Assembly (NCBI GenBank): GCA_010093605.1
Contig: MU004202.1
Span: 543,965 to 607,964 of the forward strand
Length of the DNA stretch: 64,000 bases
Reading direction: 5' to 3'
Source: Lophium mytilinum
Taxonomy: Eukaryota > Ascomycota > Dothideomycetes > Mytilinidiales > Mytilinidiaceae
Shown here piece after piece: positions 31,558 through 43,345 of the stretch. The translations under genes and the position numbers were made by a program. How positions within the stretch are numbered: the first letter of the stretch is position 1; the number at the start of each line of letters is the position of its first letter. A model generated the notes under the pieces. It worked only from the letters and a program-made list of their open reading frames with translations, ran no database searches and was not told where the DNA came from.

Positions 31558-33967
31558 TCACACGATTCTGCTCCGCTTCGCCACCTCATCATTGAACTTT
31601 TTCTCCGCCATAAACTCGACAGACCCGTTGGAACGCTGTGATTCAAAGTCTAGCTCATGAATGTCTCCATAAAACGATGGAGCGCGTCTTTTAGTACCTC
31701 GAATGGGTGTCTCTGGAATGGAGTCTGGAATTGCGGCGTCTGGAGGAGTTTCTGGGATCGAATCCGGTATCTGAGCGTTCGGGGGACTCACTGAATAAGA
31801 GTCGAAGTCGTAATTTTGAATTTGCCTACCGTAGTCGAGATCGGTGTCGTCTAAGTCGACATAGGTGTATGCTTCCTCGGAGTCTGGCACACTCGCCTGA
31901 GTGCCAGCGGAGGCGGCTTCCATTGGAGCAATGTTGAGCTGGCTCATGGATGCAAAGACCGAAGGATGTGATGATAGTCGAGCGGAGACTGACGACCCCT
32001 GATGCTCCATCTCGTGCTCTTCGGTGATTGTTGGCAATGGAGTGTTAGCACGCCTACCTTGTGAGATGGTCTGTGAGTTGGGCGACGACTGGTCGCTGCA
32101 ATCAGAAGGCGCAGCAAAGAATTTGGAGATGACCGAGCTGGGTAGAAATGTCTTCGGTAGTCCGTTGTCCCCGAGATGCGACGTAATCTCCGGAACAAGC
32201 CGCTCCACCATCTTAAATACTTTCCGTGGTGGCTGCCAGTCCCGAATCGTGTTTTCGTACAACGCGTCGAATGCGGCAGCGTGGTGTTCGTTTGTGAACC
32301 ATGGATGTGCCAATGCTTGAGTAGCGGTCATTCGTCGGTCTTCGTGGAGGACGAGAAGCTTTCGGATGAAATCCTTTGGCCGGTGGCCGACATGCTTCCA
32401 GACTTCGCCAGAGTCCAGAATGCTGAGATTGCACTCTGACAAGAGCTGTACAATTCCTGTACGGTTATCGTTCTCGCTACCTGCAAATACATTCTGTCCA
32501 GTAAGTAGAACTGCTACAATGCAGCCTACTGACCACATGTCCACGCTAGCAGAATAGCCTTGGTCGCGAGGAATGGTCCTGTTCTGTTGGAATATCTCGC
32601 TGTGCTTTCGTCAATGATGATTCCACTGGTACGAAGCTGAATCTTACGGTGCAGCATATTCTATAGTTCCCATCTTCGAAAACATCCGACCTTTCCACTT
32701 TCCTGGGCCTTTCCCTCCCACTGGAAGAGGGATAATCCGTGCGCCGCCGAAATCAGTTACGACGACCCGAGCGGATTCATCGAGCGAAGTCATCAGGATG
32801 TTGTCGGGTTTCAGATCGCGGTGTACGATGCCACGGTCATGAAGATATTCGACTGCTTTCAGAATCTGGCGAGTAATTACGGCCGTCTCCGGGTCTGACA
32901 GACAGCCTTTGGCGCCGATGTATGAATGCAGGTCGCCTCCGGGAATGAGCTCCTGGAAGATGTATCTATAGTCCGGTCAGCGCCGAAAAGCTTAGCGGTT
33001 GGATATACTGACAAGCTATTCATACTCCAAAAGACCTTCTCGATTGTAATAATGTTCGGCTACAAGAAATTAGCTATGTTTAGAGGATCTGATAGATTGA
33101 TCCCACGTGGCGCAAGTCCTTCACAATGTCAAATTCTCTCAAAGCTTTCTTGACTTTCGCGAACCACTCTAGAGGAATGGAGCCTTCATTGGCGCACGAA
33201 TCCTGAGCTTTGGTAGAAGGTGGGGTTGGGCCGACGTTGTCAGACGGTTTAATGGCATCGCATAGGTTTGATGGATTGAGGACGCCGCTGATGTTTACCA
33301 TCTTGCAAGCTAGCTGACGATTTGTCTTCCGATGTACCGCAACAAACACCATGCCACCACCGCCGTGACCAAGAGTCCGGTTGGTGATGGTGTAGCGTGA
33401 GCTGAAAAGCTATATAGTGTTAACAATCAAATGCTGTGACCGAAGTGAGTACCCCACACCTGTGTTTCACGCTCTTGGACGTCCTCTAGAATGTAGTACT
33501 CCTCGTCAGCTCGAGTACGATAGATCAGCGATACATTAGCAGATATCCGAAGCTCGTCGTCAGCATCGAGAAGATAGGCGCCCGATTTGCGTGTCAGACG
33601 GATCTTGCTGGAAGTAGTAGATGGGACCTTTTGACAGGCGGTGTAGCTTGGCGTTAGGATTGTACCGTTAGTCGACATGTCCGTTGCATACACCAGTGGG
33701 CCAATGGCCTCGCTTTCATCCCAGATGAGACAATGAATGCGAAGATGCCTGTTGGAGATGCTGGGATCTGCCCAATGCTGACGACTGGGAATGTCAACGC
33801 AGCTCAATTCTGTGAGATAATGGAGCTCTCACCAATGCGCATGGCTTCGACCGAGATAGAAGTCATCATTCTTGCTAATGAGGATGCGACTCTGATGCAC
33901 TGCAAAGGGATCAGCTCTACCTAGTTCCGATCATCAGATTGAGGATGTTACCTTGGCCATTGTTCAT
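31558..33967 (-). CDS. FHA-domain Ser/Thr kinase (Chk2/Rad53/Mek1 type)
   Basis: Multi-exon, starting with a 16-nt first exon (33967-33952), then 33899-33833 and 33784 onward; further introns follow the FHA domain, within the kinase domain and after TIEYAAP. FHA domain: YLGRSHAHC then [12 protein letters not shown] and ATDMSTNGT, holding the Arg, Ser and His/Asn used to bind phosphothreonine. Kinase domain: glycine loop [13 protein letters not shown], Lys in [24 protein letters not shown] and DMWSVGC, so it should be active. The C-terminal tail of about 200 residues is acidic and repeats PDSIPETP twice. One FHA N-terminal to one kinase domain fits the checkpoint kinases Cds1/Chk2 or the meiosis-specific Mek1; I cannot choose between them. 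Confidence 0.85.
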
Positions 33968-34410
33968 CCTCTCCCATACCTCCAGATAAGCCACCGCCTC
34001 CTCCACTTCCTTACTTGTCATCCTCCCTCAATTGCCCCAGAAGACTGCGCTTTTTACAGATAATAACGAGGAAGTTGGGATGAGAGCGAGTGCGGAGGGC
34101 TGCCGTCATGTTGGTGTTTAGTGGGGCAGATCCGCTAGTGCCAAATACAGCTAGCCCATCTCATAAGCGACAGCTCCGCACAAGAGCTCATAGATCGCGC
34201 TGCTCGACCTCTTTCCTCCATCACCTTCTCACTCATCTCGAAGCGACGTAAGTGCAATCCATCCCGCTCCCAGTCTCTCACCAGGTCTTCCAATTGCTCT
34301 TGTTACCTTGCAGGAGTACTCAATTGCAAGCGGCAGACCTGCCCTCACTTGGGGAACCCCGCCCGTGAGCGCAAATTCGCTGACCTCGCAAAGTCACCTA
34401 GTTATCGAAG
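33968..34410 (+). promoter_or_regulatory. 5' region of the eL41 gene with likely 5' UTR intron
   Basis: GTAAGTGC at about 34249 and CTTGCAG at about 34314 frame a likely 5' UTR intron upstream of the eL41 ATG. A second candidate runs from GTGAGCGC (about 34367) to the bases before the ATG. This is typical of highly expressed fungal ribosomal protein genes. The 111-codon frame overlapping here is spurious. Confidence 0.5.
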
Positions 34411-34545
34411 ATGAGAGCCAAGTGGAGAAAGAAGAGAGTTCGACGCCTCAAGCGAAAGAGGAGAAAGACGCGTGCTCGTTCGTAAGTCATCACTCTGCTC
34501 CAGAACCTCACTTTTGCAGCTGGCTAATAGCCCTCCAGCAAGTAA
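34411..34545 (+). CDS. Ribosomal protein eL41 (25 residues)
   Basis: The ATG at 34411 opens the tiny arginine/lysine-rich ribosomal peptide of the large subunit (begins MRAKWRKKRVRRLKRKRR). Exon 34411-34481 ends inside the penultimate codon. A 57-nt intron (GTAAGT donor, CTAATAG branch, CTCCAG acceptor) leads to a 7-nt last exon, 34539-34545, which supplies the end of the Ser codon, the final Lys and TAA. The spliced length is exactly 25 residues with the universal C-terminus RSK. Reading straight through gives a near-identical 24-mer lacking the Lys. eL41 sits at the interface of the ribosomal subunits. The gene is far below usual ORF-length cut-offs and is easily missed. Confidence 0.93.
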
Positions 34546-34916
34546 ACGCCTCGCCCCTCAACCTCAGCAACCCCTCAGCCTCCCACACAACCATAACGTC
34601 ACGGCATTCTACAATCGAAATGCAATCAAATGCCGACACCTGATCACACCAACTTGTCTTTCATCACGTCACGCACGACATCCACTCGAGCTTTGGCAGC
34701 ATGCGAAACGGTGGAGCGAACCAGGAGTCATCGATGCGGCAACGCAATGAGCTATGAATGCACGGAAGGAGGAGTTTGGGGAAGCTTGTCAATCACTCAT
34801 GTTGGGACGCATTGCAAGGGTTTCTTGAAAATGGCGGATGTGCTCTAAAACCGGCGAGCTTTGTGCGAACCTTTGAGTAGCTTCTTGCTAATGATCTGAT
34901 GTGGATATGCTATACT

Positions 34917-35126
34917 TCAATGAATTGCATGTTTCCACATACTGATTGCCATGCTACTGTATGATCGTGAATACTGTCTTCCAATGCTGCATGACGAGTT
35001 TCCACAGGCTACGTATGTCTGATCGGAGACCTCCGAGGTGCCGCAGCAACATGCTTCCTCGAGAGATGGTATCAGACTAGACATACCTCCCTTCAAGTAC
35101 ACTCCAGGATTGAATCGTCTTTTCAT
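34917..35126 (-). CDS. Possible small Cys-rich (PHD-like fragment) protein
   Basis: 69 codons from a true ATG. The middle reads EACCCGTSEVSDQTYVACGN then SSCSIGRQY, which looks like the first half of a PHD-type zinc finger (CxC...VACxNxxC...W/YH). The expected His-Cys and the last cysteine pair are absent, so it is a fragment or relic, or the rest lies in an exon I did not find. Low confidence. Confidence 0.3.
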   Translation of the reverse strand: MKRRFNPGVYLKGGMSSLIPSLEEACCCGTSEVSDQTYVACGNSSCSIGRQYSRSYSSMAISMWKHAIH

Positions 35127-35804
35127 ACATTCTCGCTCAGTCAGGTCAGTAGTGTCAGCATCAAAAAGGTTTTTGCCGTTCTCTCTCTTCCATCAACATT
35201 TAAAAATTCTTCTTCGCCTTACCTAGGCATCGCAATATATCGCTTGCAGCTCCATTACCTCCTGGCACCCTTCCGATTTTCAATCCGTCTCGAATACCCA
35301 ATCCTACGCCCAACCATAAAAGCCGTAACTCCCTCCGGGGCGTCTTGCACGCCAGCCTAGCTAGCTACCTTCATCGCGCAACCTGCGGCCCCTTTTTGAC
35401 GTCGATGCTTGCATGAAAAGGGTACAAACACCCAGCCTTTTGAACACCCGCCTGCCGCTGTTTATGGCGCCTCCATACATGTTTTCACACATAAAACAGA
35501 TCGAAAACCCTTAACTGTAGGCTCTGGAGAAAACTTATTGAGCAGTGGGAGACAGGTGCATACACGACCGCACGAGCGTGCCATCGTGTTCATGTCCAGC
35601 GTAGACGTGTAACGTGGAGATGTCACTCGTGTAGTGCTGGTTTCCCATCTTCGTGCTTCCCCGAAGTTCCAACCCTCTGACTTCGCCGCTGCTCACGTGC
35701 CTAGCACATGACGCCCCAAATCTCTTTGCTTTCTCGGGTATAAAACCCCCCCTCGGCCTTCCTTGAGCTTCTTTCTTCATGGGTCTCGGGGTTTCGAGTC
35801 AAAG

Positions 35805-36209
35805 ATGGAAATATTTCCTTACGATGGTGGGCAAAAAGTGCCGGAAGAGTGGGTCATGTCTGGTTCCAGTGAAAACTCTCCAACCGTAGTGTGTTCCATG
35901 GAGGTTGTGGATCAAACCGCTTATCTTTCCTGCACATGGGCGTGGGGTGGGATTCGGGGAGTCAATGAGAACGGGGGTAGCTGCGTGGAGCAGCCAAAAG
36001 CCCTACGGGATGAGAACCATGACTACTATTGGTGTAAAAGACATGGTCAGGAGTATGATGGAGGAGTGGTGGATGAAGTCCTTACAACAACCAACAAGGC
36101 AGTGTTCAATGGGGAGATCGGATCGAATCTGGGCGGTCTTGTGGAATGGTGGGAAGGGGCAAGATTGGAGGTGATGATAGTTCTCAGCAACGGGAATTTT
36201 AAATGGTAG
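35805..36209 (+). CDS. Hypothetical protein, weakly supported
   Basis: 134 codons from the ATG at 35805, preceded by a good TATA motif (TATAAAA near 35738). The sequence is acidic and Trp-rich (LSCTWAWGGIRGVNE, GGLVEWWEGARLEVMIVLSN), with no signal peptide and no known domain. The minus strand has a shorter unsupported frame. It could be an orphan gene. Confidence 0.3.
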   Translation: MEIFPYDGGQKVPEEWVMSGSSENSPTVVCSMEVVDQTAYLSCTWAWGGIRGVNENGGSCVEQPKALRDENHDYYWCKRHGQEYDGGVVDEVLTTTNKAVFNGEIGSNLGGLVEWWEGARLEVMIVLSNGNFKW

Positions 36210-36549
36210 TAATTGAGCGGTCATAGGAGTGGGCATGATGGAGAAGAAGGCGCGGCAGGGACCTTCAGTGCGGAATAGTGGTGATGATTATTGGAATTCG
36301 ATAATCGTCCTCCGCCTCCACACCCATGGGTCGAAACGCTCTGTGTGTTTGCTCCAACCACCTCTGCAGTCATTTGGTGATGTGTGTAACCGTTTTAAAC
36401 CATGACCCTTTCTCCATCGCTTCAGTGTAGTCGATGACCAAACCCCTAACTCGTTCTCCCTGGGGGCCTCGTACGTCGAGTGCAGAGAAGGTTTTATACA
36501 AACATGCAGTAGGGAGCACGTGCTTACACGAGATTCCTACGTGTCCTTT

Positions 36550-36690
36550 TACAGCGCCAGGCCATAAGTTCGGGGACACGGGTACATCTGTGCTGTCGTC
36601 AGTCTTGCTCGCTAAACACCACTGTAAGGAACACTCTGGTTAGCAGTCACTAGCTAGTAACCACGTCAAAAGCTGCTTAGTATCCCCTAC
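36550..36690 (-). mobile_element. MITE family A, truncated copy
   Basis: The right-end repeat starts TACAGCGCCAGGCCATAAG after a TA. The family interior follows in reverse (CTTGCTCGCTAAACACCACTG, GGTTAGCAGTCACTAGC). The left inverted repeat cannot be found. Confidence 0.55.
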
Positions 36691-37045
36691 GTTAGCATTT
36701 ACATTGCAATTTGAGTAAAGAGCAGCGAGATGGCATCATATCTCGAATCCCACTCATCTGAACAAAGACACGGTTGATCCAACTATGATTATATTCACTT
36801 CACCGGCTTTACATACACCACAACCTATCCTATCCCCAAACCCAACTCCCTCGAAATGCCTAACAGGTCTCTCAAGACCTGCGGCTGATTAAAGAAAGAA
36901 GGAAACAAGACACAAGAAAAGTATGCAACGCTCGTAAATGCAGCAGAGATTGTGGTTTCTCGAGCTCTCAATCTCATGTCCCAGAAGCAGCTCGTCTCCG
37001 ATTCTTCCTCTTCGTGACCATTCATTGGAAGAGGTGCTTTTAGAA

Positions 37046-38606
37046 CTAGACGTCTTCCTTCCCAGCCTTCTTACTTTCCACGGAGACTTCGTGCCTTACA
37101 GTCACCGCGTTCCCCTTTGGTCCTTCTGAAGTAGACGGCGATCGCTCCGTCGACCACGCATGTGCGACGACGTTGGGCGAGCCAGAGACGAGCGTCATGT
37201 CGAGTTGAGGATTAGTCGTAGAGGTAGATTGCTCGGAGTCTCGCCACTTGCCGGCTGCCTTTGCTGTTTTCCAGGACTTAGGAAAGTAGAGGTTTGACGT
37301 GTCTTCGGTGTCGATGACGGAGACAGGGAGGATGTTGGGTCGGGCTGATGAATACTGAAATAGGCGCTTGAGACCAAACGGCTTCTTCGTCGCTGCATTT
37401 GCCGGGGCAGGGTGCTTGAGCATCGACTCGGTCGTGGAAGAATGGCCGATCGAGGCACTCTGAGAACCATCGGTAACGGTCGTAGCCTGAGACGAGGAAG
37501 CAAGCGAGCCCTTGGACTTGAAGACCGTCTTCGTTTTCTCTGAAACAGAGAACCAGCTAGTCTTCATCGATACCGTGCTCGACTCTAATGCCTGCACCAC
37601 TTTGCCGAGGCCCAACTTGACCATCCACCCTTTATATAACTGGTATGCTTCTGCGCCGGTGCCGAGGAGGAGGAAGATGAGGAATCCATTTGCGATGCGG
37701 ATCCAAACTTCGTAGCGGACCTTACCTTCGCTAGGAACGTAGAGCATCATGTCGCCTGTATGCTCATGCACGGTATCCCAATCGTAGGGATCGTTTTCGA
37801 AGCGGAGGGCACTAGCGTTATCGTAAAGGATGTAGAAGACCAGCGGCAAAGTGCCTATGCAAATGATGAAGGCAACAGCAAAGAGGCGGAGGAATCGAGA
37901 GTTGGTCTGGCCGCGGGCTTGAACGAGATGGCTGAACTGGGAGCGATATTTATAGAGGCGGTAGACGAGGATGACTGTACGGGTCAGCGTTTGCAAATGA
38001 GGGGAGAGATCAAGATAGAGGTAGCTTACCGGAGTAGTAGGCAGCAAAACTGTCGATGATCGGCGGCCAGATCCAGACGAAGACAACGGATGCCCAGCTG
38101 GTGTGGAAGCCGGGACCGCAGCCTTGGATGCCGTAGATGAAGTAGCGGATGGTTTGCACAAAGTAGTACATGACCATGGACAGCAAAGGGAAGACCCAGC
38201 ACCAGAGAAGGTCGAAGATGAGTTCCCGGATCCGGTGGGCGCGTGACGGCGCGACGACGATGTTCTTGGTGTCTAGGACTTTTGCCAGCCTTCGGAGAAT
38301 GCATGCGAGGCCGCCCGGAAGAGCAACCCAGGCTGCGATGACGAGCCGAGACTCAATGTCGCAGAGCACATTGCCATCCCACCATTCTGCAAGATTGTCG
38401 CGTGGCCAGATGATCGCGTTGGTGACGTTGATGAGGTTCATGATTATGATCCAGAGGACGAGGCTCGTGGCGGCCAGGTTGCGTTGGTGGCAATGCCAAA
38501 TGAGCATTGGGATGTCGAGGACGATGGTGATAGATGAGAGGACAGGTATGACCACCGCAATGGGGTAATAGGGATATTTGATCCGTTCCAAGATCGAGGA
38601 GGCCAT
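37046..38606 (-). CDS. STE3-type pheromone receptor (seven-helix GPCR)
   Basis: Exons 38606-38030 and 37974-37046 join across a 55-nt intron in phase to give 501 residues. The upstream frame begins at TTG, so the ATG at 38606 (MASSILERIKYPYYPIAVVIPVLS) is preferred. It has the STE3 layout: a very short extracellular N-terminus, helix 1 with PIAVVIPVLSSITIVLDIPMLIWH, then NVTNAIIWP, LCDIESRLVIAAWVALPGGLACILRRLAKVL, LLWCWVFPLLSMVMYYFVQ, and a late WPPIIDSFAAYYS. A cytoplasmic tail of about 230 Ser/Thr-rich residues is suited to phosphorylation and down-regulation. Family knowledge says it senses the lipid-modified a-factor-type mating peptide and signals through a heterotrimeric G protein. No mating-type gene is visible nearby. 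Confidence 0.9.
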
Positions 38607-39767
38607 CCCGGACGCTGATAAGGAGAAGCCGAGCAAGGTTTTTAGAGCTTTTTCGATCGTCGAAGGCAGGGCTGAGGTGTAGGGCTTGGAGCTTGAAGTA
38701 GATGGCGTCTGATGATCCAATAGCCAATTGGGCAGAGCCTCTGAGCCGACCTGGGTGTTTCTGCCGGTGGCTTGGAGAGAAATTGAGAATGAAGGAGCAA
38801 TCGAAGACGAACAAAGATGGAGGACGAGGAATGTGGAAGGAGAAGACGAAGTACGATATAAGACAGAGTAGATAGTAGAAGCGCGTGTGGCCGCTCAATA
38901 GCTCAATAAGGCCAGCTGCCTCAATAAGGTCAATAAGATCATGCAGCAAACTCTCGCGAGAAAGGTCTAAACGGCGGAAAGTTGGATACTTCAAGCAACG
39001 AACATAGTAGTTGCGCTCGAGAATCAAGTCAGAGTAATTGCACTTATTGCATCTCGTCGGACGCCTCAGAATGCCGTGGATTGTGCCCTTTGTACATGGT
39101 GGCCATGGTGATGCACTGAGACCGACCCAGATCTCGCTTGACGCTTTTGGGTCTGAATAAGAAGCGGGAAATGTACGCGACTTTTGAATAACAGAAAGCT
39201 GCAGGAGGCACTAGAGACACCTCCTGAGTCTTAATGAGCCTTCAAGACAGTCATGGCTGAACTCAAAGCTCTGGGAAAAGGAGGTTCTTGGGGAGTGCGC
39301 TGGGGACATGTGTGGATGAGTGTTAGTCATTGGGGGTACTTTCTATGGGGATGTCAACTGCTTCGGCTGTGCCATATGTGAGCCAAGAAGTCCTCTGCTC
39401 TCAGATGAAGAAAGCTGCCGCCATCATGGAGGCGATGGTAATTCGGCGTCGTGATGTTTGGTGTTGAGTTCTACAATTGTCCGAAAGGGGAAAGGTCGAC
39501 CCGTGACGTAGGTCTTGGCGTTCTGCAGCGGAACTGGAGATGGAGTGTTGATTGGAGCGTAACAAGACCGAATCAACCAACACCTTCTCCGCGGCCAGCA
39601 TGGCCTTTGCTTCTTCAGCCGGCGACGACGCTATCGGCACCGCGACTGTTACTCGGGTTCTATACCGCAAGGGCATTGCCCGCGCTGCTGTTCGGAGGAC
39701 GACGCGAACACACGACCTCGGCACCGTCATCACTTCTTGAAGCTCCACACTTCCTTCTAGGCAAACT
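38607..39767. other. Intergenic, about 1.16 kb divergent
   Basis: Shared upstream region of the pheromone receptor and the membrane protein. A 46-codon frame (39602-39742) with its own ATG ends about 25 bp before the next gene and could act as an upstream ORF. The long minus-strand frame at 38353-39027 overlaps the receptor in another frame and is spurious. Confidence 0.35.
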
Positions 39768-41179
39768 ATGGCAAACGCGACTGCAGAAACCTCGGGCGCG
39801 CAGATAAATCCTCAACTGCGCCAGAGAATGCTCAACCGCGCCTCGACATTCGCCGAGGGAGTGCAGCCTGCTCCATCACTACCGCGTCGACGAAGCTCAG
39901 TTCTCTCCGACCTGTCGGAGAGCCGGCATTCCCTGCGCTCGCGCTCTTCGACCGACAATCTCGTTCGATCTGGCTCCTATGATGGCATGGAGAATTTGAT
40001 TCAATCCGAGGAATCCTCCCACTGGCATTCGGCGCCCCTCGCTTTTGCTATACTCCCGGCTGTTGGCGGTCTTCTATTCAAGAATGGCAGCTCCATCGTA
40101 ACAGATGTGCTGCTTCTAGGCTTGGGATCTCTTCTTCTGAACTTTTGTGTCAGGACACCATGGTACTTGCCCGCTCGCATGCCGAAGATGACTGAGAGGC
40201 TAATGATCATAGGGACTGGTATCATGCCGCGCAAGCTGTTCACGTCCTCGACCCGGAACCCGACCTTTACTCTAGCACCATAATTGAGGAGGAAAGCGAC
40301 GAAGATGGAGACGGAGAGATCGCTTCGCCGGACCAGACTCCCGCAGACCGGTCTCCGAAACCAGAGCAAAGCAGTACCAACACAAAATCAGTCGAACAAG
40401 AGGCCGCGGCTGGTGAATTGCGTCGGGAAGAAATTATCGCGTTGTTAGCATGCTTCGCTGGCCCATTGATTGGTGCATACTTGTTGCATGGGATCAGAAG
40501 TCAGCTCACGCGACAATCCGAAGGCCTTGTGTCAAACTACAATCTCACTATATTCGTCATGGCGGCAGAATTGCGACCTATCTCGCACCTTGTCAAGATG
40601 AAGAAAGCTAGAATGCTCCATTTGCAGCGAATTGTCCGACCCGAGTTATCCCCAATTCAAGACATTGCAAAAGCCGATGCCCAGGAACTATCAAGACGGC
40701 TTGCTGAAGTGGAGGAACGACTAGTAGAGAGCGGGCCCAAGTTCAAAGATGGAAACGTCCTAGAGATCAGTGGTGTAGTCAGGCAGAACATCCAACCGCA
40801 GCTCGACTCGCTGAATCGAGCAATGCGGCGGTACGAGAAACGGCTTACGGCAATGTCAATTCAGTCGGAAGGTCGCTTTGGGGAACTCGAGATTCGGATA
40901 AAGGACGCCCTGTCCTTGGCAGCATCTGCAGCTAGGACAGGGCAGAAGCCCGGGGTCGTCGCTGTGGCCTTGACATGGGCCAGCAACTTCTTCAAATTCT
41001 GGCTTCAAACGCTATGGGCTGTCTTTGTCTACCCATTCCAGCTGGCAGCTTCTTGCTCTGCAGCCATCAAATCGTGGTTCGTACGTCCACAACGATCAAG
41101 TAGGAGAAGAGGGCAGGCGAAGGGCGAAGAGCACGCGTCGATTGCAACCTCTCGAATGCACTCCAGAAGCGGCCGATGA
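39768..41179 (+). CDS. Uncharacterised membrane protein with coiled coil
   Basis: Exons 39768-40162 and 40213-41179 join across a 50-nt intron that restores the Trp of RTPW-DWYHAAQ; 453 residues. Residues 1-80 are Ser/Arg-rich and disordered (RRRSSVLSDLSESRHSLRSRSS). One or two membrane segments follow (FAILPAVGGLLF, VTDVLLLGLGSLLLNF). An acidic linker then leads to a third (IIALLACFAGPLIGAYLLHGI), a long helix (AQELSRRLAEVEERLVES; LDSLNRAMRRYEKRL) and a final hydrophobic stretch (FWLQTLWAVFVYPFQLAAS) before a basic tail. This looks like a conserved fungal integral membrane protein of the ER or nuclear envelope. That location is only a guess from the layout. No enzymatic motif. Confidence 0.7.
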
Positions 41180-41677
41180 CAAGCAACTGGCAGGTAATTC
41201 TTTATATCATTCTTCACTACCACCTATTTATTATTGAGCGTCATTCCAAAATACCGAGAGACTGCTTAACGGGTTTCTTATGCTATCTCTCCCTTTTTCT
41301 CATCTTCCATGCAGGTTCCAGTAATCATCGATACCCCCACGTCTCTGGATCAATTGACACAACTCTTCTCACTCTCATCCATCTGCCAACCAGAAGCAAA
41401 ACGAGTGGTGTTACGACCATTGATGTCGGGAACTGAACTAATTCGGCTTGCCGTGCTACTAAAGACGACGGTCTAGCAAGTGCGACATTACCCCACTACA
41501 CTACCCCACCATCGACCCTGCATCGATCAGTAATGTCACCTCGTGATTACATTTGTATGATTCACATTCACCTACTTCTGAAGCTACCCTCGTGTTTTTG
41601 TACAACATCAATCTGCAGTGCGATTATCTGTCTTTTCCTAGCCTGCCACCTAACCTTACGTGCCTCGAAACGTCATC
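41180..41677. other. Intergenic stretch
   Basis: Tail-to-head spacer before the hydrolase gene. Pyrimidine-rich 5' flank; a tRNA-like A-box on the minus strand near 41500 was examined and rejected. No gene seen. Confidence 0.4.
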
Positions 41678-42850
41678 ATGCCACTTCCATCCGACCTCCA
41701 CATCGATGTCTCCAAGTTCGACCCGGCCAAGTCCAACCCGAAGACCGAGGAGTTCAACAAGAAGCTCATTCAAATAGCAAAGGGTGGCCCGCGATGGTAT
41801 GAGGTACGTCTGCACCAATCACATCAATTGGCTAGAGCTCTTTATTGACACAGTTCATACAGGTTGGAGCAGCCAAGTACCGCAAGATGCGATGGAACGG
41901 CGAAACCCCACTCCCTAAGCCCGTCGTAATCGAATCCGGAGTCAACGGCACCTTACCCTCGAGAGACCCAGGTCGTGAATTGACATACCGCCTGTTCAAG
42001 CCGGAGAAGGGTGAAGTCAAGGGAATATACATGCACGTTCACGGTGGTGGCTGGGTCTTGCAGTCGGAGGCATAGTACGTCTTCTCACGTATGTGGAAAG
42101 ATCGACTCGCTGAACAACGCAGTCAGGATGGCTTGCTGAAGTACATGGCGGACAACACCGGCCTCGCTGTTGTCTCAATCGGATACAGACTCGCACCGGA
42201 GGACCCATGGCCCGCAGGCGCTGAAGATTGCTACGATGCGGCGGAATATCTCGTTGAGCATGGAAAAGAGAGGTTCGGAGGCGAGCTCATGTTCACCGGC
42301 GGCGAGGTAGGCTTCTACTTCCACCATCCTTCCAATTCCACATCCAAGCCGGCTAACCCTCGTCACGCAGTCTGCCGGCGGCCACTTCGCCGTCCTCATT
42401 GCCCTTCACCTTCTAAAAACCAAACCTACCTTCGCTTTCCGCGGCCTCCTCCTCCACTTCGGCTGCTTCGACCTCTCCGGCTTCTTGCCCATGGTCGACC
42501 ACCACGAGCGCGCCTTGGTTATCGATCGCGACATCATGAAGCGGTACATCGATGTACTGCTACCCAACACGACCATCGAGCAGCGGCGCGACCCCACCAT
42601 CTCCCCCTTCTTCGCCGACCTGAGAGGCCTGAAGTTGCCGCCGGCGCTATTCACCTGCGGGACGGAAGATCCGCTGCTGGATGATACGGTGTTCATGAGC
42701 GCGAAGTGGATGATGTGGGGGAATGAGGCAGTGGTGAGGATTTACAACGGCGCGCCGCATGGGTTCATCATGTTCCCGCCCGGGACGATTGACGCCGTGC
42801 AGGAGGGGTTGGATGCGAGTACGGATTTCGTGAAGGAGAAGCTTGGCTGA
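41678..42850 (+). CDS. Alpha/beta hydrolase (HSL-type esterase)
   Basis: Four exons, 41678-41803, 41863-42074, 42123-42306 and 42371-42850, give 333 residues with all junctions in phase. The oxyanion-hole motif HVHGGGW lies at about 101-107. The nucleophile elbow GGESAGG spans the last intron, with Ser at 175. Then come the acid in GTEDPLL (about 274) and His in APHGF (about 304). SIGYRLAPEDPWPAG is the conserved YRLAPE segment of the hormone-sensitive-lipase family. All catalytic residues are intact, so it should be an active carboxylesterase or lipase on short or medium acyl or acetyl esters. No signal peptide is seen, so it is probably cytosolic. The last exon switches from C-rich to G-rich at about 42640. 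Confidence 0.9.
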
Positions 42851-43345
42851 GCTGGTACGAGGAAGCGTGGGTATGTAAATCGCATGACATAAGTATACAT
42901 AACAAGCTGTACATGGTTGTGTCAATACTTCTTGAGAAGACTGAAGCTAGAAGCATAAGGCATTTCCCAATTTTAATTGGATACGTCCTGGCATTTACAG
43001 CCCTGCGACATCACTTTGGACACTCTCCTTCCACTGTTTGCTGTACATCTAGAAACTTTTCATTCTTCAAGTACGTTGCAAGAGTCGGTGTAGTGGATTG
43101 TAGGGTACCTTTTAACTGGCTGAGCAACTGCGCGTTGAGCTACTACGGACAGTGCTGTCGACCTGAAAAGACCGGAGCCCAAGCAGTGGGATATTGATGA
43201 TACGGCTCAAAAGCTGACGCGCTGCAGATGCGGCTTCCCTTTGGCGTGTCTACTATTTGCTATCTAGGCTAGTCCTAACGGTGCTATCGCCCCAGCCATC
43301 TCTCTGCGGCAAGCCGATCCTTTTAAAGCCTAATCTCCTACTACG

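Larger units (their letters stand above)
34546..37045. other. Gene-poor 2.5 kb
   Basis: Besides the weak small ORFs at 34917-35126 and 35805-36209 and the MITE fragment at 36550, I find no gene. CGGGTATAAAACCC near 35734-35747 is a good TATA motif facing right, about 65 bp before the ATG at 35805. Confidence 0.4.

Noticed and set aside
34308-34643. 111-codon ORF spanning the eL41 locus
   Set aside because: Runs in a different frame through the eL41 exon and its introns; no domain.
38353-39027. 224-codon minus-strand ORF overlapping the pheromone receptor start
   Set aside because: It lies in another frame of the receptor exon and has a His/Pro/Arg-rich shadow composition.
41430-41520. tRNA-like segment on the minus strand with a good A-box (TAGTGTAGTGGG)
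   Set aside because: No matching T-stem or B-box, and the acceptor ends do not pair, so it is at most a worn relic.
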